Source: an uncultured Erwinia sp. (GTDB lineage Bacteria; Pseudomonadota; Gammaproteobacteria; Enterobacterales; Enterobacteriaceae). From it: DNA of 25,019 nucleotides. The notes below the pieces were generated by a model, which saw nothing but the letters and a program-made list of their open reading frames with translations, was not told the origin of the DNA and searched no databases. The translations under genes were made by a program, and so were the position numbers. This document shows positions 1-7,316 of the stretch, in pieces. Numbering within the stretch: position 1 is the first letter of the stretch; each line of letters begins with the position of its first letter. Location: the NCBI GenBank assembly GCA_946221915.1, contig CAMIKG010000064.1:1-25019 (forward strand), in the 5' to 3' direction.

Positions 1-882
1 TTTCGCCACCCGTTTGAGCTGACGTGCATCCAGCGGCGCATCGGTCGCCATAATAATGATGATGGAACCGGCATCGCGCTGCGGCGTCAGTTCCGGCAAC
101 AGCGGTGCGATGGCTTCACCGAAGCGCACGCCATCCAGCGTCAGCGCATTCAGCGCGCCGAAGTTCGCCAGCACCAGCACGCCCAGCGTGGCATTCAGCG
201 TCGGGTTCAGAGAAGGCGTCGGGTCGGTATCAGTTGCCGCTGGGGCAGAATGCGCCATGCCAGTCTGATTCGCCACCGCACCACCAGGCAGATCAACCCG
301 CCGCGACGCACTGCCAATGCCGCCTTTCAGGCTGAAACAGCTCATGCCACGCCCTGCGCCGACGCTGCCGCGCGCAAACTCCTCGCTCGCCTCCGCCAGC
401 GCCTGCTGCGCCATCGTTTCCGTGACGGCCAGCGCCTGAATATCATTCAGCCAGCCGTCATTACACTCCAGCGCCAGCGGATTCACCGTCGGCAGGCTGC
501 GCCCCAGCTCCGGGTTACGGCTGATGGCGTCACGCACCAGCGTGGTAAACAGCGTGCCGATCGCCAGCGTATTGCTCAGCAGAATCGGCGTCTGCAGTAC
601 GCCCAGCTCTTCCAGCTGCACCAGCCCGACCGGTTTGGCAAAACCGTTCAGCACCGCTGCGCCACAGGGCAGCGGCTGGCTGAACAGATTGTCGCCCGGC
701 GGCACGATGGCGGTGACGCCGGTCTGTCTCTCCCCGTCGGCCAGCGTGCTGTGGCCGACGCGCACACCCGGCACATCCGCCAGCGTATTGCGCGCGCCAG
801 TCGCCATACGCGGCTGACCGAGGCTGCGCGTTTCACGCCAGCGCTGCAGCAGCAGGTCGCGCTGCATTTGTTGAAAATCCAT
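1..882 (-). CDS. P1 (DmpA/S58) family self-processing peptidase, 3' end outside window
   Basis: The first 294 residues of a DmpA-type D-aminopeptidase / beta-peptidyl aminopeptidase are present; the gene runs off the left edge. Visible landmarks are the N-terminal TLADVPGVRVGH segment, the glycine-rich stretch GSVGAGRGM (about residues 172-180) followed by KGGIGSASR, and the GSIIIIMATDAPL segment in which Gly272-Ser273 fits the autocleavage site. In the family, Ser becomes the N-terminal nucleophile of the small chain. Family members release N-terminal D- or beta-amino acids from short peptides. No signal peptide is evident, so a cytoplasmic location is expected. The ATG at 880-882 follows a GAGAACAGAG purine run and lies 8 nt after the gsiD-like stop, so it is the last visible gene of the operon. 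Inference: it cleaves peptides imported by the neighbouring transporter. The family is clear; the exact substrate is not. Confidence 0.9.
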   Translation of the reverse strand, partial: MDFQQMQRDLLLQRWRETRSLGQPRMATGARNTLADVPGVRVGHSTLADGERQTGVTAIVPPGDNLFSQPLPCGAAVLNGFAKPVGLVQLEELGVLQTPILLSNTLAIGTLFTTLVRDAISRNPELGRSLPTVNPLALECNDGWLNDIQALAVTETMAQQALAEASEEFARGSVGAGRGMSCFSLKGGIGSASRRVDLPGGAVANQTGMAHSAPAATDTDPTPSLNPTLNATLGVLVLANFGALNALTLDGVRFGEAIAPLLPELTPQRDAGSIIIIMATDAPLDARQLKRVAK

Positions 883-890
883 CTCTGTTC

Positions 891-1790
891 TCAGCTTTTC
901 AGTTTCGGATCGAGGGTATCGCGCAGTGCGTCACCCAGCAGGTTAAACGCCAGCACCGTGATAAAGATCGCCAGGCCAGGGAATACGCTGACGTGCCACA
1001 AACCCGCCATCATCATATTGCGGCTCATCGCCAGAATATTGCCCCACTCTGGCACGTCCGGCTCCGGGCCAAGACCGATAAAGCTCAGCCCTGCTGCCGT
1101 CAGAATACTGGTGCCGATACGCATGGTGAAATAAACAATCACGTTCGACAGCGTACCCGGCAGAATATGACGCAGCAGGATCACCCGGTCCGGCGCACCG
1201 GCGCAGCGCACCGCTTCAACATACGCCGCCTGTTTCAGCGCCAGCGTCGAGGCGCGCACAATACGGGCAAACACCGGCACGCTGAACACCGCCACGGCGA
1301 TAATGACATTATTCAGCCCCGGGCCGAGAATCGCCACCACTGCAATCGCCAGCAGCATACCGGGAAACGCGAACAACACATCCGAGCCACGCATAATCAA
1401 CATATCGACCCAGCGCCCGTAATAGCCCGCCAGCAGCCCGAGCAGAATCCCGGCCAGCATGCCCAGCGTCACCGATAACACGCCGACGTACAACGAGATA
1501 CGCGTGCCGTAAATAATCCGGCTCAGAATATCGCGCCCGAGATCGTCAGTGCCCATCCAGTGCGCCAGCGACGGCGGCGACGACAGCGCCATCCAGTCCG
1601 GCTCCATCGGGTTCCACGGCGCCAGCCACGGAGCGAACATCGCCACCAGCAGCAGCAAGGCGATAAAACCGCCCGACACCAGCGCCAGCGGGTTACGCAC
1701 AAAGGCATGGAGAAAATCCCGCCACGGTGAGCGAATGGTGTCCTGCTCTGTCACTACCGGAATAACCGGTTCGGTTGGCATCGTCATCAT
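891..1790 (-). CDS. gsiD: GsiD-type dipeptide/glutathione ABC transporter permease
   Basis: Inner-membrane permease of 299 aa (E. coli GsiD is about 303 aa). The cytoplasmic N-terminus (about 30 aa) leads to TM1 at roughly residues 34-56. The GTDDLGRD motif (80-87), typical of OppC/DppC-type permeases, is followed by further hydrophobic segments. The EAA coupling loop YVEAVRCAGAPDRVILLRHI (about 190-209) would contact the GsiA-like ATPase. Its start lies 6 nt after the gsiC-like stop, and the AGGAG ribosome site overlaps that stop codon, so translation is probably coupled. The start has ATG ATG in tandem plus a third ATG two codons later; the first is annotated. It should pair with the GsiC-like protein as a heterodimeric channel. 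The family is certain; the glutathione-versus-dipeptide specificity is not. Confidence 0.92.
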   Translation of the reverse strand: MMTMPTEPVIPVVTEQDTIRSPWRDFLHAFVRNPLALVSGGFIALLLLVAMFAPWLAPWNPMEPDWMALSSPPSLAHWMGTDDLGRDILSRIIYGTRISLYVGVLSVTLGMLAGILLGLLAGYYGRWVDMLIMRGSDVLFAFPGMLLAIAVVAILGPGLNNVIIAVAVFSVPVFARIVRASTLALKQAAYVEAVRCAGAPDRVILLRHILPGTLSNVIVYFTMRIGTSILTAAGLSFIGLGPEPDVPEWGNILAMSRNMMMAGLWHVSVFPGLAIFITVLAFNLLGDALRDTLDPKLKS

Positions 1791-1796
1791 CAGCTC

Positions 1797-2717
1797 CTAA
1801 CGTAAGCGGATCGCCGGGTTCACGACCGCATACAGCAGATCCACCAGCAGGTTGATTACAATAAATTCAAACACAAACAGCATCACCAGCGCCTGAATTA
1901 CCGGCTGATCCTGCGATTTGATCGATTCGATCAGCAGCCAGCCCAGACCCGGCCAGTTAAAGACGCTCTCCACCACAATCGAACCGCCGAGCAGAAACCC
2001 GAACTGCAAACCGAGCATGGTGATCACCGGGATCAGCGCATTGCGCATCACATGTTTCCAGGTCACCAGCCGGCTGCGCAGCCCTTTGGCTTTGGCGGTA
2101 CGCACATAATCTTCCTGCGCCACCTCAAGGAAGGCGGAGCGGGTGAAGCGCGCCATCACCGCTGCTACCGAGGCGCCCAGCGTCAGCGCAGGCAGGATGA
2201 TATCGCTGGCTTTATTGAAGCCGCTGACGGAAAACAGACCAAACGGCATGGCGACAAACTGGATCAGCAGCAGCCCGAGCCAGAATGACGGCATCGAGAT
2301 ACCGCCCACCGCCAGGCTCATCAGCGACCAGTCGAGAAACTTGCCGCGGCGCAGTGCGGCAATCACGCCGATCACCAGCCCCAGCACCACCGACCAGGCG
2401 AAACCGGCCAGCGCCAGCAGCAGTGTTGGCATAAAGCCATGGGCAATCACTTCGGTGACCGGCTGCTGCGTGCGGTAAGTCACGCCCAGGTCACCTTTAA
2501 ACAGGCCAGACAGCCAGTTGAGATACTGCTGCGGCAGCGGGTCGTTCAGCCCCAGATGCTGGCGCGCGGCTTCCACCGCTTCAATGGTGGCGTCCGGACC
2601 GGCATAGATGCGTGCCGGATCGCCGGGTAATAATTTGATAAAACCGAACACCAACAGCGAGACCACCAGCAGTACCGGGATCATTTCCAGCAGACGTCGG
2701 ACGATATAAGCAAACAT
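1797..2717 (-). CDS. gsiC: GsiC-type dipeptide/glutathione ABC transporter permease
   Basis: Inner-membrane permease of 306 aa, the same length as E. coli GsiC. It begins with the classic DppB/OppB-type N-terminus MFAYIVRRLLEMIPVLLVV, including TM1. The periplasmic LLPGDPARI motif follows, then a region with LGLNDPLPQQYLNWL and GDLGVTYRTQQPV, and five more hydrophobic segments. The EAA loop is YVRTAKAKGLRSRLVTWKHV (about residues 200-220). It forms the channel with the GsiD-like subunit just downstream. Unlike its tightly packed neighbours, it is separated from the binding-protein gene by 184 nt that contain a palindromic repeat. Its own ribosome site (ACGAGAATTC) is weak, which fits lower expression than the binding protein. 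Confidence 0.93.
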   Translation of the reverse strand: MFAYIVRRLLEMIPVLLVVSLLVFGFIKLLPGDPARIYAGPDATIEAVEAARQHLGLNDPLPQQYLNWLSGLFKGDLGVTYRTQQPVTEVIAHGFMPTLLLALAGFAWSVVLGLVIGVIAALRRGKFLDWSLMSLAVGGISMPSFWLGLLLIQFVAMPFGLFSVSGFNKASDIILPALTLGASVAAVMARFTRSAFLEVAQEDYVRTAKAKGLRSRLVTWKHVMRNALIPVITMLGLQFGFLLGGSIVVESVFNWPGLGWLLIESIKSQDQPVIQALVMLFVFEFIVINLLVDLLYAVVNPAIRLR

Positions 2718-2751
2718 GGTGAATTCTCGTTAAGTTCTGGATCCGAATACC

Positions 2752-2849
2752 CCCTCCCCCATGACATGGGGGAGGGATGGGGAGGGGGAACTGCGAGCTA
2801 TGGAGCCGCCTGTCCCCCATCCCGACCTTCACCCGCTCGCGGGGGAAGG
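2752..2849. repeat. Two-hairpin G-rich extragenic repeat, copy 1 (REPIN/BIME-like)
   Basis: A compound palindromic element lies in the 184-nt gap between the gsiB-like and gsiC-like genes. Hairpin A (2752-2776) is a perfect 12-bp inverted repeat around position 2764 (CCCTCCCCCATG/CATGGGGGAGGG). Hairpin B (2826-2849) pairs CCTTC-CCCGC with GCGGG-GAAGG, with one internal mismatch. Between them, four G runs of 5, 3, 4 and 5 bases (2768-2788) separated by A, AT and A make a strong G-quadruplex motif on the plus strand, which is the template strand of this operon. The same architecture recurs, reverse-complemented, at 18315-18418. Relative to the upstream gene, both copies have the same orientation. 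Confidence 0.82.
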
Positions 2850-2901
2850 AGCCTGTGACGCCCACCAGCGGTGAAGGAATAAGCAGCCCACCATTAAAGC
2901 G

Positions 2902-4443
2902 TTATTTAAATTCCGCCTGCGTGAACAACAGGTTACCGTCCGCCAGCATCGATACGCCGGTCAGGTTTTTGCTTTTGCCGACCAGGTTATCCGGCGTACC
3001 AAGGAACGCGACGGGCGCCTCTTTCCACAGCACCTTCTGCGCTTCTGCATAGGCCGCCGCACGCTTCGCCGGATCGGCTGTCTGCAGACCGGCGGCAATC
3101 GCTTTATCCGCTTCGGCGTTACTGAAGTAAGAGACGTTGTACGAAGTCGGCACCCAGGATTCGGTCGCGAACAGCGGACGCAGCGCCCAGTCGGCATCAC
3201 CGGTAGAGGTAGACCAGCCGCCGTAATAGAGATCGAACTCCGCCTGCTTCGGATCTTTCACGCCCCACAGTTTGGCGTTGCGGGTGCCGGAATCCATTGG
3301 CGTCACCGTGGCGCGAATCCCCACCGCGCCCAGCTGCTGTTTGAGGAACTGCGCCGCACGCACTGACGCCGTGGCGTTAGTGCTCCATAACTGCAGATCC
3401 AGCCCGCTGGCGTAGCCTGCTTCTTTCAGCAGCGCTTTGGCTTTTTCCGGGTTGTAGCTGTAATCCACGCCGGTCTGTTTTTCATAGAACTGCACGCCCG
3501 CTGGCATCGCTGAGGTCGCTGGCGTCCCCATCCCGGCAAAGCCCACTTTCAGCCACAAATCGCGGTTGATCGCGTAGTTGATCGCCTGACGCACGCGCAC
3601 ATCCGCCAGCGGCTTATGCTGGGTGTTCAGCGCCATATAGTAGAGGTAGATACTCGGGTCGCGCTGGATCGCCAGCTTGCTGTCGTTCTGTACCGTGGCA
3701 ACCAGATCGGCAGGCAGTGGATAGATCGCATCCACCTGGCCCGCTTTCAGCGCCGCGACGCGGGTGGCGTCTTCCGGGCTTGGCGAAATCGTCACGCTGT
3801 CCACTTTCGGCCAGCCCTGACGCCAGTAGGTCGGGTTCTTGATCAGCTTGACGAACTTGCCCGGCTGCCATTCAACAAACTTAAACGGCCCGGTGCCGAC
3901 CGGATGCAGGCGCAGCTGCGCTTCTTCCGGGTACTGTTTCAGGGTAGCCGGACTCCACATCACCGCCGACGGGTGCGCCAGAGTGTTGATAAACGCGCCG
4001 AACGACTGGTTAAGATCGATTTTCACCTGGGTTGGCGACACCACGGTCACCGTTTTGATCATCTTGTACAGGCTGTTGCGCTTCAGACCTTTGGTTTGAT
4101 CCGCCAGACGATCAAGGTTGGCTTTCACGGCTTCCGCATCGAATGGCGTGCCGTCCTGGAAAGTGACACCGCTGCGCAGATTGAGCACAAACTCGGTGGC
4201 GTCGTCGTTGCTGGTGTAATCCGTCGCCAGCCACGGCGTCAGCTTCATCTGGCTGTCGAACTGGAACAGACGTTCAAACACCCCACTCTGCACCGAGTAG
4301 CTGGCATTATCTGAGGTATCGTGCGGGTCCATCCCGGTAATATCCACATAGGCGGAAATACGTAAATCCTGTGCCTGGGCAAACGCCGCCAGACACAATG
4401 ACAGCCCGAGGGCAACAGCAGAACGACGAACAAATGGCTTCAT
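2902..4443 (-). CDS. gsiB: GsiB-type periplasmic dipeptide/glutathione-binding protein
   Basis: Solute-binding protein of 513 aa (E. coli GsiB 512 aa), SBP family 5. A Sec signal peptide is clear: MKPFVRR, a hydrophobic core, then cleavage after AFAQA (about residue 24). Family landmarks include the N-terminal MDPHDTSDNASY region, LRSGVTFQDGTPFDAEAVKANLDR, HPVGTGPFKFVEW, VRQAINYAINRDLWLKV and GWSTSTGDADWALRPLF. The last segment closely resembles the equivalent GsiB segment. It would capture the peptide in the periplasm and deliver it to GsiC/D. The ATG has a GGAG ribosome site, and the gene lies 28 nt after the ATPase gene. The 3' end is followed by the palindromic repeat, an arrangement reminiscent of malE-malF. 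Glutathione, other gamma-Glu peptides or murein peptides are all possible ligands. Confidence 0.92.
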   Translation of the reverse strand: MKPFVRRSAVALGLSLCLAAFAQAQDLRISAYVDITGMDPHDTSDNASYSVQSGVFERLFQFDSQMKLTPWLATDYTSNDDATEFVLNLRSGVTFQDGTPFDAEAVKANLDRLADQTKGLKRNSLYKMIKTVTVVSPTQVKIDLNQSFGAFINTLAHPSAVMWSPATLKQYPEEAQLRLHPVGTGPFKFVEWQPGKFVKLIKNPTYWRQGWPKVDSVTISPSPEDATRVAALKAGQVDAIYPLPADLVATVQNDSKLAIQRDPSIYLYYMALNTQHKPLADVRVRQAINYAINRDLWLKVGFAGMGTPATSAMPAGVQFYEKQTGVDYSYNPEKAKALLKEAGYASGLDLQLWSTNATASVRAAQFLKQQLGAVGIRATVTPMDSGTRNAKLWGVKDPKQAEFDLYYGGWSTSTGDADWALRPLFATESWVPTSYNVSYFSNAEADKAIAAGLQTADPAKRAAAYAEAQKVLWKEAPVAFLGTPDNLVGKSKNLTGVSMLADGNLLFTQAEFK

Positions 4444-4471
4444 GGTGTCTCTCCAGAGTGAGTAGTTTTGC

Positions 4472-6331
4472 TTATAAAATGGCGTCTTCGGCGACCCAGT
4501 GGCGATCGGCCACCTGGCGGTAACGGGTTTTCGCTACCTCAGTTCCTGCCTTGCGCAGTGGCGAAGGAATTTCGCTGTCATCGAAACTGCGCACCGCGCG
4601 ATTCAGCGGATCGGCAACCGGCACCGATGACAGCAGGCGGCGGGTATAGGGATGCTGCGGGTTATTAAATACCGCCTGGCGTGGGCCAATTTCGACGATC
4701 TGCCCGAGGTACATCACCGCCACGCGGTTGGCGATGCGTTCCACCACCGCCATATCATGAGAAATAAAGATCCAGGCCACACCGGTGCTTTGCTGCAGAT
4801 CCATCATCAGGTTCACCACCTGCGCCTGGATCGACACATCCAGTGCGGAAACCGCTTCGTCGGCAATGATCACTTTCGGCTGCAACGCCATAGCGCGCGC
4901 AATGGCGATACGCTGGCGCTGGCCGCCGGAAAACTCATGGGGATAACGGCGCGCATGCTCCGGCAGCAGGCCGACGCTTTTCAGCAGCGCCTGCACCTGC
5001 GGCGTCGCCTCTTCCAGCGATTTCACCAGCCCGTGCAACAGCAGCGGTTCGGCGATGGTAAAGCCGACGGTCAGACGCGGATTAAGTGAGGCGTACGGGT
5101 CCTGAAACACCATCTGGATTTCGCGCCGCAGCGGCAGAAACGCCTGCTCTTTCAGATGGGAAATCTCTTCGCCCTGAAAATGGATGCTCTCCGCCTGGCT
5201 GTCGATCAGCCGTAGCAGCGCGCGCCCGGTGGTGGATTTGCCACAGCCGCTCTCGCCGACAATCGCCAGCGTTTCGCCCGGCCACAGGCTGAAATCGATC
5301 TGCTCCACCGCATGCACCCGGTGGGTCAGCGCGGAAAAGATGCCGCTGCGCACCGGGTAATAGACGCGCAGACCACGCACATCCAGCAGCGGTTTTTCCT
5401 CATAGCGTGCGGTGATCTGCTCCGGCTGTGGACGCTCATCCTGCTGGCCGATCAGCGGGAAGCGCTGCGGCCACTGACGCTGGCGCATATCACCCAGACG
5501 CGGCACCGCCGCCAGCAGCGAACGAGTATAAGGGTGCTGCGGCGCAGTAAAGATCTGCTCCACGCTGCCCTGCTCCACCACTTCACCGCGGTACATCACC
5601 ACTACGCGATCCGCCACTTCGGCGACCACGCCCATATCGTGGGTGATAAACATCACCGCCATATTGGTCTGCTGCTGCAGATCGCGCAGGATATTGAGAA
5701 TGCGCGCCTGCACCGTGACATCCAGCGCGGTGGTCGGTTCATCGGCGATCAGCAACTGCGGATCGCAGGCCAGCGCCTGCGCGATCATCACCCGCTGGCG
5801 CATGCCGCCAGACAGCGAGTGCGGATAGCTTTTCATCACTCGATCAACATCGGCGATGCGCACCTTACGCAGCAGCTCGCGTGCTTTTTGCTGCGCCGCC
5901 TGCGCGTCGCACAGCTGATGGTCGCGCAGCGCTTCGGTCAGCTGATCGCCGACTTTCAGCACCGGATTCAGCGAGGTCATCGGCTCCTGGAAAATCATCG
6001 CCATACCGCGTCCGCGCAGCTGGCGGCGCTGTTCATCATTCAGCGCGAACAGGTCGCGTCCGGCAAACTCGACATTGCCGCGTTCAATGCGGGCGGAAGC
6101 GGCCAGCAGCCCCATCACCGCCAGCGAAGTGACCGATTTGCCGGAACCACTCTCGCCAACCACGGCGACAATCTCGCCCTGATTGACGCTAAAAGAGACG
6201 CCTTTCAGCGCCAGATTGCGGCCGCTGCGCCCGTGAAAGCTCACGCTCAGGTCGTTAACGGCCAGCACAGGTGGCGGGCGGGAAACGGAGGGCGCGGCGG
6301 TGTCTGCTGAAGTTAAAAGGGAATCCGTCAT
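4472..6331 (-). CDS. gsiA: GsiA-type fused ABC transporter ATP-binding protein
   Basis: Tandem ATPase of 619 aa from the ATG at 6331 (E. coli GsiA 623 aa). Both nucleotide-binding domains are intact. Domain 1 has Walker A GESGSGKS (59-66), signature LSGGMRQR (173-180) and Walker B LLIADEPT (193-200). Domain 2 has Walker A GESGCGKS (359-366), signature FSGGQRQR (467-474) and Walker B VIIADEAV (487-494). Each is followed by the oligopeptide-transporter C-terminal extension with an HPYT(R) motif. A GTG two codons upstream (6337) is in frame but overlaps the GGAG ribosome site, so the ATG 5 nt after GGAG is preferred. In E. coli the gene before gsiA is iaaA; here it is dgcA, 18 nt away. It energises uptake through the GsiC/GsiD-like channel. 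Confidence 0.94.
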   Translation of the reverse strand: MTDSLLTSADTAAPSVSRPPPVLAVNDLSVSFHGRSGRNLALKGVSFSVNQGEIVAVVGESGSGKSVTSLAVMGLLAASARIERGNVEFAGRDLFALNDEQRRQLRGRGMAMIFQEPMTSLNPVLKVGDQLTEALRDHQLCDAQAAQQKARELLRKVRIADVDRVMKSYPHSLSGGMRQRVMIAQALACDPQLLIADEPTTALDVTVQARILNILRDLQQQTNMAVMFITHDMGVVAEVADRVVVMYRGEVVEQGSVEQIFTAPQHPYTRSLLAAVPRLGDMRQRQWPQRFPLIGQQDERPQPEQITARYEEKPLLDVRGLRVYYPVRSGIFSALTHRVHAVEQIDFSLWPGETLAIVGESGCGKSTTGRALLRLIDSQAESIHFQGEEISHLKEQAFLPLRREIQMVFQDPYASLNPRLTVGFTIAEPLLLHGLVKSLEEATPQVQALLKSVGLLPEHARRYPHEFSGGQRQRIAIARAMALQPKVIIADEAVSALDVSIQAQVVNLMMDLQQSTGVAWIFISHDMAVVERIANRVAVMYLGQIVEIGPRQAVFNNPQHPYTRRLLSSVPVADPLNRAVRSFDDSEIPSPLRKAGTEVAKTRYRQVADRHWVAEDAIL

Positions 6332-6349
6332 CGTCACTCCGGGTCAGGG

Positions 6350-7315
6350 TTACAGCCAGATGCGGCCATTGCTGTAGGTAAGGAACGGCGAACTGTCCGC
6401 CGCCAGCCAGATTGGGCCATCGAGATCGACATGCTCTGCCGTCAGCGTCACCGGCAGCGCTGCTTCCATCGCCAGCGACGAACCGAGCATGCAACCGATC
6501 ATCACGCGCAGGCCGTGCTGCTGCGCTTCGGCCACCATCGCCAGCGCTTCGGTTAGCCCGCCGCATTTATCCAGCTTGATGTTGATCATCTCGTAGCGGT
6601 TGCGCAGCGCAGCGATATCACCACGCTGGTGGCAGCTTTCGTCGGCGCAGACCGGGATCGCATGCGGGAAACGTTGCAGATCGCCATCGCTGCCTGCCGG
6701 CAGCGGCTGCTCGATCATCGCGATGTTGAACTGCGTCAGCGCATCGAACAGGCTGGCAAGATCAACGCCGCTCCAGGCTTCGTTGGCGTCGATAATCAGC
6801 GTGGCGTCTGGCGCGGCATCACGGATCGCCGCCACTTTTTCCACGATCGCCTCGCGGTTGAGTTTGATTTTCAGCAGGATCGCGCCACGGGACACCGCAT
6901 CCGCCGCCGCCTGCGCCATGTTTTCCACGCTGTCGAGGCTGAGGGTTTCCGCGGTAATCACCGACTCTGGCGGCCGGATATTCAGCAGCTGCCACAGGGT
7001 TTTCTTTTGCAGTGCGGCATTCAGCCGCCACAGTGCGCAGTCGAGCGCATTACGCGCCGAACCGGCAGGCAGTGCGCTTTGCAGCGCCTCGCGGCTCAGA
7101 CCGGCTTCGACCTCGCCCTGCAGCGCCGCCAGCTGGCTGCTGACGCTGTCTGCGGTTTCGCTATAGTGCGGCGTCGGCGTGCATTCGCCACGGCCAATAA
7201 AACCGTTCTCTTCCAGCGTCACCCGCACCACGGTTACTGCGGTGCGCGTGCCACGGGCGATGGCGAACGGCCGCGCCAGCGGCAGCTCCACCACTTCAAT
7301 TTGCATCCTGCGCAT
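6350..7315 (-). CDS. dgcA: L-Ala-D/L-Glu epimerase / N-acetyl-D-Glu racemase family enzyme
   Basis: Enolase-superfamily (muconate-lactonising subgroup) enzyme of 321 aa, the same length as E. coli YcjG and resembling it throughout. Catalytic positions match the YcjG layout: K149-x-K151, metal ligands D176, E202 (IEQPLP) and D225 (CADESCH), and general acid/base K247 (NIKLDK). The D297-L-D299 pair is the motif that binds the dipeptide amino group in dipeptide epimerases. Two activities are plausible: epimerising L-Ala-D-Glu to L-Ala-L-Glu (murein peptide recycling), or racemising N-acetyl-D-Glu as described for DgcA in marine bacteria. The adjacent dgcN-type gene supports the second and the DxD motif supports the first. 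The gene lies 1 nt after the dgcN stop. The start at the first ATG has GGGG as ribosome site; an ATG three codons later is the alternative. Confidence 0.88.
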   Translation of the reverse strand: MRRMQIEVVELPLARPFAIARGTRTAVTVVRVTLEENGFIGRGECTPTPHYSETADSVSSQLAALQGEVEAGLSREALQSALPAGSARNALDCALWRLNAALQKKTLWQLLNIRPPESVITAETLSLDSVENMAQAAADAVSRGAILLKIKLNREAIVEKVAAIRDAAPDATLIIDANEAWSGVDLASLFDALTQFNIAMIEQPLPAGSDGDLQRFPHAIPVCADESCHQRGDIAALRNRYEMINIKLDKCGGLTEALAMVAEAQQHGLRVMIGCMLGSSLAMEAALPVTLTAEHVDLDGPIWLAADSSPFLTYSNGRIWL

Positions 7316-7316
7316 C

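Noticed and set aside
250..1134. Long plus-strand open frame of 294 codons
   Set aside because: It lies antisense to the DmpA-type and gsiD-like genes, is rich in H, R and Q as expected of a shadow frame in GC-rich DNA, and has no recognisable domain.
3616..4314. Plus-strand open frame of 232 codons
   Set aside because: Fully inside and antisense to the gsiB-like gene, with no family resemblance.
5312..6310. Plus-strand open frame of 332 codons
   Set aside because: Antisense to the gsiA-like gene, whose both ATPase domains are intact; the composition (H, R, Q, A) is typical of a mirror frame.
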